A stretch of DNA of 38,781 nt from an uncultured Succinatimonas sp. (GTDB lineage: Bacteria > Pseudomonadota > Gammaproteobacteria > Enterobacterales > Succinivibrionaceae): positions 1 through 38,781 of the forward strand of contig USBR01000005.1 of the NCBI GenBank assembly GCA_900552905.1. Reading direction: 5' to 3'. The notes below the pieces were generated by a model, which was not told where the DNA came from, did no database searches, and saw only the letters and a program-made list of their open reading frames with translations. Position 1 is the stretch's first letter; each line of letters starts with the position of its first letter. Both the position numbers and the translations under genes were made by a program. Shown piece by piece: positions 27,779 to 35,396 of the stretch.

Positions 27779-28275
27779 TGCTCACAGCCTTAGATTGGGC
27801 CATGGTAGTCATTGTGGGCTTTTCAGCTCTCATGTCTATTATTCGCGGCTTCGCTAAAGAAGCCGCTTCTATCATTGCATGGATTGCGGCCTTCAGTATT
27901 GCAGGCCGTTTTTATCCTGAGGCTGCTTCATTATTTACCTTTTCAAATGATGAGTTGACTAGAACCATCTTAGCGATTTTGATTTTATTTATAGTCACGC
28001 TCTTGGTTGTAGGCTTCGCCGGCACTGCGATTTGCTCTTTAATTCAAAAGGCTGGCTTATCAAGTTTTGATCGCCTTTTAGGCGTAGTTTTTGGTGTAGT
28101 TCGCGGCATTTTAATTTTAGCCGCCGTTTTAGCTTTATTGCAGATAGGCTTTAGACTGCATATTTTAAGCTTTATCACCGAAAAAGATTGGTGGCATCAG
28201 TCACTATTTATTCCGGAATTACAACGTATTGTTAATTGGTTCTTTATATACATGGGAACACCTGTAGGAGTTTAA
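27778..28275 (+). CDS. cvpA: CvpA family membrane protein
   Basis: This is an inner-membrane protein with four hydrophobic segments in 165 residues. It is named for its need in colicin V export and linked to bile and envelope stress tolerance in enterobacteria. The start MLTALDWAMVVIVGFSALMSIIRGFAKEA and the LLGVVFGVVRGILIL segment are typical. It begins on the last base of the serS stop (TAATG) and ends 3 nt before purF, so it is translationally coupled to both. The cvpA-purF pair is a classic gammaproteobacterial arrangement. Confidence 0.92.
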
Positions 28276-28278
28276 TAT

Positions 28279-29796
28279 ATGTGTGGTGTAGTTGGTGTGG
28301 TCGGTTTCTCTCCGGTCAATTTATCCCTTTATAATTCTCTGCAGGTGTTACAGCACCGCGGACAGGACGCTGCAGGTATTGTCACTGTTGACGATCAGGA
28401 CAATTTCCATCAGCGCAAAGCCAATGGTATGGTTACCGAGGTCTTTCAGCAGCGTCATATGATGCGGCTGCGTGGCAATATCGGTATCGGTCACAACCGT
28501 TATCCGACAGCTGGCTCCTCTTCAGCTGCTGAAGCTCAGCCTTTCTATGTAAACTCTCCTTTTGGTATTGCCTTAGCTCACAACGGCAATCTCATCAATT
28601 CTAAGGAATTAAAGCAAAAGTGCATTAAGGCTCGTCGTCATGTAAATACTCAGTCTGATTCTGAGATTTTACTCAATATCTTAGCTTGGAAGATTTCCGA
28701 CATTAAGAATGACGTTCCGACTCCTGATGATATCTTCACTGCTGTAAGCGGTGTTATCGATGAGATCCGCGGCGGTTATGCTGTAGTGTCCCTCGTTTTA
28801 GGTGTAGGCCTTATTGCTTTCCGTGATCCGCACGGTATCCGTCCGATGGTTTTAGGTAGCCGTAAGACTGAAGATGGTCGTACTGAGTACATGGTTGCCT
28901 CTGAAAGCGTCGCTTTAGATGTTTCAGGCTTTAGCCTCGATCGCGATGTTGAGCCAGGTGAGTGCATCTTAATTACCAAGGATGGCAAGCTCTATTCCCG
29001 TATCTGCGCTAAAGATCCGGTGTTACAGCCGTGTATTTTTGAGTACGTTTATTTTGCAAGACCGGATAGCGTTATTAACGGTGCTTCTGTTTATGCTACC
29101 CGTGTCCGTATGGGTACTAAGTTAGCTCAGCAGATTAAGCGCGAGCATGCCGATCTTAAGATCGACGTCGTTATTCCGATCCCGGATACTTCTATCGATA
29201 TCGCAGTTCAGATCGCCAGATACTTAGGTGTTCCTTATCGTCAGGGCTTTGTGAAGAACCGTTATATCGGTCGTACCTTCATTATGCCAGGCCAGACTCA
29301 GCGTCAGAAGTCAGTACGCAGAAAGCTCAACCCGATCCCGTCAGAGTTTGCCGGTAAGAGAGTATTGCTTGTCGATGATTCCATCGTTCGTGGTACCACC
29401 TCTTTACAGATTGTCGAAATGGCCCGTGAGGCTGGTGCTGTAGGTGTCTACTTTGCCTCAGCATCCCCTGAGATCAGATATCCGAATATCTACGGTATCG
29501 ATATGCCGACTTCTCAGGAGCTCATAGCTTATGGTCGCACTAACGAGGAAATCGCCCGTGAGATCAAGGCTGATGCTTTAATCTATCAGACTTTAGATGA
29601 TTTAAAGGACAGCGTAACTGAGGAAAACCCGCAGCTTACCACCTTCGATTGCTCTATCTTCACCGGTGAGTATTTAGTACCGCCGTCAGAGGATTATTTC
29701 GATGAAATTGCCGCTCAAAGAAGCGACGATGCTAAGGCTGATAAGGCCTGGAAGGATTCCTCCGATGCTGAGCAATTAGATATCTTCAATATCTAA
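28279..29796 (+). CDS. purF: Amidophosphoribosyltransferase
   Basis: PurF makes phosphoribosylamine from PRPP and glutamine, the committed step of purine synthesis; PurD in this window uses its product. Cleavage of Met1 exposes the catalytic Cys2 (MCGVVG). The N-terminal class II glutaminase domain has [11 protein letters not shown] and [10 protein letters not shown], and the PRPP-binding loop [14 protein letters not shown] lies in the C-terminal phosphoribosyltransferase domain. The length is normal at 505 residues (E. coli 505). GGAG in the cvpA end serves as its ribosome binding site. A terminator follows. Confidence 0.98.
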   Translation: MCGVVGVVGFSPVNLSLYNSLQVLQHRGQDAAGIVTVDDQDNFHQRKANGMVTEVFQQRHMMRLRGNIGIGHNRYPTAGSSSAAEAQPFYVNSPFGIALAHNGNLINSKELKQKCIKARRHVNTQSDSEILLNILAWKISDIKNDVPTPDDIFTAVSGVIDEIRGGYAVVSLVLGVGLIAFRDPHGIRPMVLGSRKTEDGRTEYMVASESVALDVSGFSLDRDVEPGECILITKDGKLYSRICAKDPVLQPCIFEYVYFARPDSVINGASVYATRVRMGTKLAQQIKREHADLKIDVVIPIPDTSIDIAVQIARYLGVPYRQGFVKNRYIGRTFIMPGQTQRQKSVRRKLNPIPSEFAGKRVLLVDDSIVRGTTSLQIVEMAREAGAVGVYFASASPEIRYPNIYGIDMPTSQELIAYGRTNEEIAREIKADALIYQTLDDLKDSVTEENPQLTTFDCSIFTGEYLVPPSEDYFDEIAAQRSDDAKADKAWKDSSDAEQLDIFNI

Positions 29797-29813
29797 AGCT
29801 TAAAGATCTCAAA

Positions 29814-29849
29814 AGAGCCACCACTTTCACAAGAGCGGTGGCTTTTTTA
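29814..29849 (+). terminator. Intrinsic terminator of the ftsK-purF cluster
   Basis: AGCCACC (29816-29822) and GGTGGCT (29837-29843) form a 7-bp stem followed by six T. A run of A precedes the stem, so it may also stop the convergent AraC-type gene, which ends at 29850. Confidence 0.88.
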
Positions 29850-30767
29850 TTAGTTGTTAATACTGATTTCGGCGCGGGTTTTATTGAGATCGCGTAAGGG
29901 CGGTTCGCCAAATAAGCGTTTATATTCACGATTAAACTGCGAGATACTCTCATAACCTACATCTAAGGCGGCATTGAGGATGCGCTTATTTTCAGTGACT
30001 ATCTGTCTACGGGCTTCATAGAGGCGCAATTGCTTTTGATATTGAAGAGGACTAAGTCCCGTAAAGAGCTTGAAGTTACGATAGAGATTAGCCTTAGACA
30101 TATGGGAATTTTTGGCTAAATTCTCAATGGCTAGATCTTCTTTATAGTTTTCTTTAAGCCAATTTACCGCAAAGGCTACCTGATGATTCTTAGTGCCTGG
30201 GGTATTGATCTGCCGCAAGAGTTTACCATGTGGGCTTAGAAGTAGGAGATAGTATAGCTCTCGTACCATCATCGGCGCGCGCATGGCGATTTGCTCAGGC
30301 TTAGAGGACAAATTTAAAAGTCTTAAAAACATTTCCATAATGTCAGCATTAGTGTCACAGATACTGACAGCTTCAGGATTTTCCTTATCGCTATTATCCC
30401 AAGGTAGTTCTTTTACGAGATCTGCGAGCATGACTTTATCTAAATAAAGATAGATAAAGAGAAAGGGCTTTGCTTTAGAGGCACTGACAATATAGGAGGA
30501 AATGGGCATATCTACCGAGGCGACAAGACTTTGATTTTGACTGTAGACAAAATCATGGCCGCCTAAGGTTGAGTGCTTAGTTCCCTGTAATACTAAACCT
30601 ACTAGGGGCTTATCAAAGCATTTATGCATGCAATTGACATCTTCATGCAAGCTTAAATTTAAATTAGGAATAGCCGTATTAAATATGCCGGGGCTATGGT
30701 GGAGGCTTAAAAATTTCTCTTTTAAAGAAAGATTTAGCTGTGAAATTTGTATTGCTTCTGTGTTCAT
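29850..30767 (-). CDS. AraC-family transcriptional regulator
   Basis: This is a 305-residue regulator with an N-terminal AraC_N-type cupin region (about 1-190) and a C-terminal pair of helix-turn-helix motifs (about 205-300). The second motif includes the family signature around ALDVGYESISQFNREYKRLFG. Relatives with this N-terminal domain often regulate a neighbouring oxidoreductase or efflux gene, but the divergent neighbour here is a YejM-like membrane protein. No ligand or target can be named. The ribosome binding site is weak. Confidence 0.88.
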   Translation of the reverse strand: MNTEAIQISQLNLSLKEKFLSLHHSPGIFNTAIPNLNLSLHEDVNCMHKCFDKPLVGLVLQGTKHSTLGGHDFVYSQNQSLVASVDMPISSYIVSASKAKPFLFIYLYLDKVMLADLVKELPWDNSDKENPEAVSICDTNADIMEMFLRLLNLSSKPEQIAMRAPMMVRELYYLLLLSPHGKLLRQINTPGTKNHQVAFAVNWLKENYKEDLAIENLAKNSHMSKANLYRNFKLFTGLSPLQYQKQLRLYEARRQIVTENKRILNAALDVGYESISQFNREYKRLFGEPPLRDLNKTRAEISINN

Positions 30768-31111
30768 GTGCTGTTTTGTTAATTTATTGTTTTTATTATT
30801 TTTTTTTATAAGTTCAAGCTTTTGTTCTAAAACTTAAGTGTGCTTTTATTATCAAACTAAAGAGGGTTTTATGAATAGCAGATGCAAAAAATTTTTTGAT
30901 TATCACTTTTGCCGGCTAGTCTTTGATTTTTATAAAAAATAGGGGGAAATTATATTTTATAAAGCTAAAATTCAAAAAAACTAAGTATGTATAAGAACTT
31001 AACTATATGTGTACTTAGGGTTTTTCCGTTTTGTCTTAGATGGTAAAATTTACTAGATTAAAAAAAAGTAAAAGATAGATTAAAAGTACCGTCTTTATAT
31101 AAGGAAGATAA
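30768..31111. other. AT-rich intergenic region between araC-type gene and yejM-like gene
   Basis: This divergent region should hold promoters for both neighbours, but I cannot fix a convincing -35/-10 pair. AAGGAAG just before 31112 is a good ribosome binding site for the + strand gene. A 23-codon ORF with a GAGGG upstream (30871-30942) is noted separately as a low-confidence candidate. Confidence 0.35.
30871..30942 (+). CDS. Possible 23-residue small protein (low confidence)
   Basis: An ATG preceded by AGAGGG at 4-nt spacing opens 23 codons rich in Lys, Phe and Tyr, starting MNSRCKKFFDYHF. The ribosome binding site is purine-rich but close. I see no homology and the composition follows the AT-rich surroundings, so this may be chance. 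Confidence 0.2.
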   Translation: MNSRCKKFFDYHFCRLVFDFYKK

Positions 31112-32932
31112 ATGTTAAACCCTTTGCGCTATGTGTTATGCATCAATGCTCTAGCCTTACCGGCGTTGATTTATTATGCATCCTTTTATGCGCCCTTATT
31201 TTCAGAGTCATCCTTCTCTGAACTTGCCATATTTTATTTCATCGCTCTAGGTGTATTGCCTTTTTACGGCATGGCTGCTTTGACTGTACTCTTATACCCA
31301 CAGCTCTTAATTCTAAAGCGTTTAGGCTCTAAGGCTATATGGGCTATAGGCATTGCTATATTGCTCTCTTTTTTATTGTTATTAGTGCTAGCTATCGATG
31401 CGCATGTCTTTTATCTCTATCGCTTTCATCTAAGCGCCGCTATGCTCGAGCTCTATCTAAACGGGCAGATTATCAATTTCTCTGCGAGCATGTATCTGAC
31501 CATCTTTATTGAGGGCGCCTTATTATTCTTATATACAGTGATAGCGGTGCTTCTTGCTTTTAAACTAAGTCAAAACTTCAAGCACTATATCTTAGCTCTA
31601 TGCCTGCCGTGGTGTTTATTTTTTTTAGGCGTAAATCTTATGCATGCAGCTTCAGCTGCCTATGCTAATGTCACCGTAACCTCGATGGCTGGCAGAATTC
31701 CGCTTTATTATCCTTTGACGGCTAATACCTTTTTATTGAGACATGGCTTTATCACTGAAGAAGATATGACTGTAAATAAGGTCGATCTGCAGTCTATGGG
31801 ACTTTTTAATTATCCTAAAAATCCTTTAGTGTATCAGGATGGAGCTAAGCCTTTAAATGTAGTCTTCTTAGTGGTGGATTCTCTGCGGGCGGATATGTTA
31901 AGCCCTGAGATCATGCCGCGACTTTCAAATTTCTCTGAGGGCAATTACGTCTTTTTAAATCATCATTCAGGTGGTAATTGTACCCGCTTTGGTATCTTTA
32001 CTCTGTTCTATGGTATTCCCGGTAGTTATTGGACTGCAGCACGAAGCTCTGGCACTAAGGCGGCCTTAATTGAAGCGGCACAGCATTATAATTTTGAGAT
32101 TAAGACCTTTACCTCAGCGCCTCTCTATAAGCCTGAATTTCATCAGACGGTCTTTGCTGGAGTTGATAATCTGCGCATGACTTCTGAAGGCGCAACCGTA
32201 CTTTTGCGCGATAAAAACTGTATCGACGATTTTGAAAAGTACTTACAGGCAAAAGGAGATCAGAACTTTTTAAGCTTGGTTTTCTTAGATAATGTGCATG
32301 AATATTCTTTTGATAAGGATCAAGAGCGGATCTTCAAGCCCACTAAGGAAGCTTTTAATTATATGGAGCTCTCTCCTGAAACTGAGATTGAGCCTTATCG
32401 CAATTTGTGTAAGAACGCCTCTTATGCTGCCGATAAGAATGTAGGGCGAGTTTTAGATCTTCTAAGAGCTCACGATCTTTTGAAAAATACCATTGTTATT
32501 GTCACCGCCGATCATGGTGATGAGCTTAATGATAACGGCTTAAATTATTGGGGACATAATAGTAATTTCTCTAAAGCCCAAACACAGATCCCCTTTGTTT
32601 TATATTGGCCAGGAAGAGTAGGTCATAAAACCTCAACCCTCAGTACAGCTTATGATGTCAGCACTACGCTTTTAAAGCATAATTTTGCTGTTTCCAATCA
32701 AATCAGCGATTATGCCATGGGGCAGGATCTCTTCTCTCTTAAAGAGCGTCCCTATTTTTGGGTATCTTCCTATACGGAAAATGCTTTAGTGGGGAAGAGC
32801 AGTATCGGTATTTTTGATGTTTTAGGCTTTTTAACCTGGCGCGATCAGAACTATCGTAAAATTTCAAAGAGCTCTGATGAGCTTGAATATTGGCAGGCGT
32901 TACGCGATCTGAACTTTTACTTAAAAAAATAG
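31112..32932 (+). CDS. YejM/PbgA-like inner-membrane protein, alkaline phosphatase superfamily
   Basis: The 606-residue protein has about five N-terminal transmembrane segments (residues 1 to about 190). The YejM-type hinge LYYPLTANTFLLRHG follows, then a periplasmic sulfatase/phosphoethanolamine-transferase-like domain. In E. coli, YejM (PbgA, LapC) senses lipopolysaccharide and controls LpxC breakdown through LapB and FtsH. Here the domain has D256 in VVDSLRADM, T291 in GGNCTRFGIF, D467-H468 in ADHGDE and H482. These look like metal and nucleophile positions of active family members, so enzymatic activity is possible. It stands alone, divergent from the AraC-type gene. Confidence 0.82.
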   Translation: MLNPLRYVLCINALALPALIYYASFYAPLFSESSFSELAIFYFIALGVLPFYGMAALTVLLYPQLLILKRLGSKAIWAIGIAILLSFLLLLVLAIDAHVFYLYRFHLSAAMLELYLNGQIINFSASMYLTIFIEGALLFLYTVIAVLLAFKLSQNFKHYILALCLPWCLFFLGVNLMHAASAAYANVTVTSMAGRIPLYYPLTANTFLLRHGFITEEDMTVNKVDLQSMGLFNYPKNPLVYQDGAKPLNVVFLVVDSLRADMLSPEIMPRLSNFSEGNYVFLNHHSGGNCTRFGIFTLFYGIPGSYWTAARSSGTKAALIEAAQHYNFEIKTFTSAPLYKPEFHQTVFAGVDNLRMTSEGATVLLRDKNCIDDFEKYLQAKGDQNFLSLVFLDNVHEYSFDKDQERIFKPTKEAFNYMELSPETEIEPYRNLCKNASYAADKNVGRVLDLLRAHDLLKNTIVIVTADHGDELNDNGLNYWGHNSNFSKAQTQIPFVLYWPGRVGHKTSTLSTAYDVSTTLLKHNFAVSNQISDYAMGQDLFSLKERPYFWVSSYTENALVGKSSIGIFDVLGFLTWRDQNYRKISKSSDELEYWQALRDLNFYLKK

Positions 32933-32992
32933 CCAAAAAGAAAATATTGCACAAAATTGTCTCTTATACTATGTAGTTTTTATATAGTTAAA

Positions 32993-33006
32993 TGTAAGCG
33001 TTTACA
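32993..33006. promoter_or_regulatory. LacI/GalR-family operator-like palindrome upstream of the porin
   Basis: TGTAAGCGTTTACA is a near-perfect 14-bp palindrome with the central CG step of LacI/GalR-family operators and fits the general pattern TGNAANCGNTTNCA. It lies about 280 bp upstream of the porin start and 60 bp after the yejM-like stop. No LacI-type regulator is encoded in the window. Confidence 0.5.
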
Positions 33007-33143
33007 TATAAAGTTCAGGTTAAGTATTGATATTAAAAAGTTTAAGAAATTATTAAATAAAATATTGTTATATATATGAGTTTATTTTGTAATTGTACAA
33101 AAGCTTAGGAAATGATTTTTATAAAAAAATTTTTAAATAAAAT

Positions 33144-33163
33144 TTTGTGATCTCTTAGACACT
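33144..33163. promoter_or_regulatory. Possible CRP-like site upstream of the porin
   Basis: TGTGA (33146-33150), 6 bp and AGACA (33157-33161) match the CRP consensus TGTGA-N6-TCACA at 8 of 10 core positions, centred about 80 bp before the predicted porin start point. The match is weak. Confidence 0.25.
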
Positions 33164-33220
33164 TATGAAAAGAGGTACCAAAAAAAAGCGTTTGCGTGAG
33201 CATTAAAGGAAAATTTTGTT

Positions 33221-33226
33221 TATAAT
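33221..33226 (+). promoter_or_regulatory. Possible -10 element of the porin gene
   Basis: A consensus TATAAT lies 62 bp before the porin ATG. The -35 position is poor (GAGCAT), which would fit an activated promoter. The GCGTTTGCGT motif at 33188-33197 sits just upstream. Confidence 0.4.
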
Positions 33227-33287
33227 TCTAAGTGCGATCCGATTAGAGATCGTGTTAAATAAAATTATATTAAATAGGATTTATATC

Positions 33288-34427
33288 ATGAAGAAGACTT
33301 TCTTAGCTGCTGCAGTTATTTCTGCTTTAGTAGCCTCTACCGCAGCCTCTGCTGCTACTGTTTATGACAAAGATGGTACCGTTTTAAACGTTAACGGCCG
33401 TATCGAAGCTCAGTGGTACAACGCTGGCTCTTACAGCAATATGACTGGTAAAACTGGTAACAACGACTCTTCCATCTACAACTGGGCTCGTATGGGCTTA
33501 GATGGCCGTTCTAAGTTAAACGATTATGCTACCGCTTTTGGTAAGATGGAGTTTGACGTTGCTGACGGCGACCGCGATATCAAAGAAAAAGATGATAAGA
33601 CTGGCATGTCCGCTCGTGATCAGTTCATCGGTGTTGACTTTGGTAAGTTCGGTAAGATTCAGACCGGTCGTTACAAGTCCTTACTCCAGACTGTTGTTGC
33701 TGTTACCGACGTTTTAGCTGGTGATGGTGAGTCTGGTAAGACCTTTGTTATCGGTGATGAGCGTAATGCTGGTAAGTTAACCTACACTTGGAATGGTTAT
33801 GGCTTCTTATTCGGTGCTGAATATCAGTCCGCCAAGAATGGTTACAAAGATCACGGCCCCAAGTTCAACGTTGAGAGCGGCTACAGCGTAATTGCTGGTT
33901 ACACCACTCCGGCTGTTCTCTTTGGACCTATCAGCATCAAGGCTGGTTACTCTTATATGAATGGTCAGGACGATCCTATGGCAAAACTTGCAGAGGGTGT
34001 CGAACTTGTTGATTCTCAGGACGGTTGGGTAGCTTCCTTATCTTGGGGTGTTCCTTCCGCTGGTTGGTACTTCGCCGGTGAATACTCCACTAAGACCACT
34101 GAGTACTACGTTGTTAACAATGTTAAGGAGCTTGATTTAGAGCAGTCTGGCTTCGAAATTGTTGGTAAGTACAGCTTCGCTAACGGTTTATCCTTAGCTA
34201 CTGGTTATCAGTATGAGAGAGCAGAGCAGGGTAAGGAGACCATTAAGTCCTCTCAGATTCCGGTTGTTGTCGAGTACAACTTCAACCCGAACTTCAAGGT
34301 CTATGCTCAGGCTAACTTCGGTGTTAATAGCACCAAGGAAAACGGCAAGGTCATTACCGACTATGGTTCTAAGCCTACCTACGGTGAGGGCAATGACTTC
34401 GCAGTTGGTGCTCGTTACACCTTCTAA
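33288..34427 (+). CDS. Outer-membrane porin (general porin / OmpU-like)
   Basis: This is a trimeric-porin-type beta-barrel that lets small solutes cross the outer membrane. The 379-residue precursor has a clear signal peptide (MKKTFLAAAVISALVASTAASA, shown here as residues 1-22 in two parts: MKKTFLAAAVI then SALVASTAASA) and begins mature sequence near ATVYDKDGTVLNVNGRIE. It has alternating aromatic strands and ends in ARYTF, the C-terminal aromatic signal for BamA. AGGA lies 8 nt before the ATG at 33288; an upstream in-frame extension lacks sense as a signal peptide. Codon use is strongly biased to optimal codons, suggesting high expression. Confidence 0.92.
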   Translation: MKKTFLAAAVISALVASTAASAATVYDKDGTVLNVNGRIEAQWYNAGSYSNMTGKTGNNDSSIYNWARMGLDGRSKLNDYATAFGKMEFDVADGDRDIKEKDDKTGMSARDQFIGVDFGKFGKIQTGRYKSLLQTVVAVTDVLAGDGESGKTFVIGDERNAGKLTYTWNGYGFLFGAEYQSAKNGYKDHGPKFNVESGYSVIAGYTTPAVLFGPISIKAGYSYMNGQDDPMAKLAEGVELVDSQDGWVASLSWGVPSAGWYFAGEYSTKTTEYYVVNNVKELDLEQSGFEIVGKYSFANGLSLATGYQYERAEQGKETIKSSQIPVVVEYNFNPNFKVYAQANFGVNSTKENGKVITDYGSKPTYGEGNDFAVGARYTF

Positions 34428-34463
34428 TTCAAGCCTAGCTTGATATAGAAATGGCTTAATGCC

Positions 34464-34490
34464 AAGGGGCCTCCTAAGGGAGGCCCTTTT
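34464..34490 (+). terminator. Intrinsic terminator of the porin gene
   Basis: GGGCCTCC (34467-34474) pairs with GGAGGCCC (34479-34486) around loop TAAG, extended by A-T and G-T pairs into a TTTT tail. Confidence 0.92.
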
Positions 34491-34835
34491 GATTTCTGCA
34501 GATCTAATGCGCCTTCATACTATGGGCCTTTAAGACCTCTCTCCATCACAATATTCTCTTTCAGTAATCTCTATTTAGCCTCTTAGAACTCTTCTTTATA
34601 AGGACAGAGTATTAGCTATCTCTCTTAGATAAGTTAGGAAAGTTATATGTTTTTTAAATTCTTTTACGTTCCTTATCTAAGAGTCATTTATAGGCAAAAG
34701 GGCAGGCTCTTATGTTTTCTATAGTTAAGATGTAAAGTAGTCGCGACTTTAAGTCTTAGTGAGCTTATTTACAGAGTAGAGTTTAATCTAAGATGGGTTT
34801 TAGCTTTAGAAAAGGAAGGTAGGAGTTTTTGACAT
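34491..34835. repeat. Non-coding region with a 12-bp inverted repeat
   Basis: No credible ORF is seen between the porin and tRNA terminators. CTCTTAGATAAG (34622-34633) and CTTATCTAAGAG (34672-34683) are perfect inverted copies, 38 bp apart. AGTCGCGACT (34739-34748) is a 10-bp palindrome. Several loose copies of CTCTTAG/CTAAGAG occur in the same stretch. The role is unknown. Confidence 0.5.
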
Positions 34836-34860
34836 AAAAAAAGCGATGTAATTACATCGC
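34836..34860 (-). terminator. Intrinsic terminator of the tRNA-Val pair
   Basis: The 18-nt perfect palindrome GCGATGTAATTACATCGC (34843-34860) is followed on the - strand by seven T. It lies 14 nt past the CCA end of the second tRNA. Confidence 0.93.
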
Positions 34861-34874
34861 CTGTGTTATCTAAG

Positions 34875-34952
34875 TGGTGCGACCTAATGGACTCGAACCA
34901 TCGACCCCCACCATGTCAAGGTGATGCTCTAACCAAGCTGAGCTAAGGTCGC
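34875..34952 (-). tRNA. tRNA-Val (anticodon GAC)
   Basis: Read on the - strand, the gene starts GCGACCT and ends AGGTCGCACCA, giving a full 7-bp acceptor stem with an encoded CCA. The anticodon stem CACC/GGTG carries loop TTGACAT, so the anticodon is GAC, which reads the valine codons GUC and GUU. The T-arm GGTTCGAGTCC is standard. It is identical to the copy at 34987-35064 and closely resembles E. coli tRNA-Val(GAC). It is second in transcription order. Confidence 0.97.
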
Positions 34953-34986
34953 ACTAAATTTTTACTGAAAACACTTAAATCCTAAG

Positions 34987-35064
34987 TGGTGCGACCTAAT
35001 GGACTCGAACCATCGACCCCCACCATGTCAAGGTGATGCTCTAACCAAGCTGAGCTAAGGTCGC
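34987..35064 (-). tRNA. tRNA-Val (anticodon GAC), second copy
   Basis: This gene is identical over all 78 nt to the neighbouring tRNA-Val, with the same GAC anticodon and encoded CCA. A 34-nt spacer separates them. It is first in transcription order, directly behind the predicted promoter. Confidence 0.97.
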
Positions 35065-35078
35065 AATCAGTGGCAGTA

Positions 35079-35106
35079 ATTATATCAATAAATTCCAATA
35101 TAGCAA
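35079..35106 (-). promoter_or_regulatory. Predicted promoter of the tRNA-Val pair
   Basis: On the - strand, TTGCTA (35106-35101), a 16-bp spacer and a consensus TATAAT (35084-35079) place the start about 8 nt before the first tRNA. The bases after the -10 (TACTGCC) are partly GC-rich, as in stringently controlled promoters. Confidence 0.55.
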
Positions 35107-35265
35107 GTCTTTGTTAAAACTTTTTTAAGAATTATTGGTCTTTGAGGTGTTTAAATCTGATTTATAAGCCTGAGAGAGATAAAAATATTTTTTTTAATTT
35201 TGGAGCGGTGGGGGCACTTTTTTGCTAAATGATCAAAAAAAGTGAGTTTTTTATTTTTTGAGGAG

Positions 35266-35271
35266 TATAAT
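35266..35271 (+). promoter_or_regulatory. Possible thrS operon -10 element
   Basis: A consensus TATAAT would start transcription near 35278 and give a leader of about 120 nt. The -35 region is a poor match. If transcription instead starts further upstream, this stretch becomes the spacer of a small leader ORF. Confidence 0.35.
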
Positions 35272-35273
35272 CC

Positions 35274-35321
35274 ATGGATGTTTGCTCTGCACAAGGTCTC
35301 GTCGAGTTGGTGCAAGAATAG
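35274..35321 (+). CDS. Possible 15-codon leader ORF of thrS
   Basis: GAGGAG (35260-35265) lies 8 nt before an ATG that opens MDVCSAQGLVELVQE and then stops at TAG. It is in frame with thrS but ends 75 nt before it. It has no threonine codons. It can only be translated if the message starts upstream of 35260. Confidence 0.25.
   Translation: MDVCSAQGLVELVQE
35289..35313 (+). promoter_or_regulatory. Upstream hairpin in the thrS leader
   Basis: GCAC (35289-35292) and GTGC (35310-35313) close an imperfect stem-loop with an inner CTC-GTC-GAG hairpin. It may be the distal arm of a ThrRS-binding operator, by analogy with the two-arm E. coli thrS operator. Confidence 0.35.
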
Positions 35322-35365
35322 CTGCAGGGGACAATCGTTTTATATCTTTTTTTATGGAGCCTCGC

Positions 35366-35382
35366 GATGCACAGTATGCATC
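35366..35382 (+). promoter_or_regulatory. tRNA-Thr anticodon-arm-like hairpin before the thrS ribosome binding site
   Basis: GATGC (35366-35370) pairs with GCATC (35378-35382) around a 7-nt loop ACAGTAT, with AGT at the anticodon position. GU at positions 35-36 are known threonine identity bases. The AAGG ribosome binding site begins at the next base. This is the layout of the E. coli thrS autoregulatory operator, which ThrRS binds to block translation. Confidence 0.5.
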
Positions 35383-35393
35383 AAGGTTTTTAA
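35367..35393 (+). CDS. Possible 8-codon leader ORF coupled to thrS
   Basis: GGAG (35356-35359) lies 7 nt before an ATG encoding MHSMHQGF, which ends in TAA 3 nt before the thrS ATG and is in the same frame. It overlaps the operator-like hairpin. Its translation would open that hairpin. It may be chance. Confidence 0.22.
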   Translation: MHSMHQGF

Positions 35394-35396
35394 AAT

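Noticed and set aside
33216..33287. 24-residue N-terminal extension of the porin
   Set aside because: It would bury the clear signal peptide and lies before the AGGA site that serves the ATG at 33288.
34870..35065. Short CRISPR-like repeat
   Set aside because: The repeated unit is a pair of complete tRNA genes with a single spacer.
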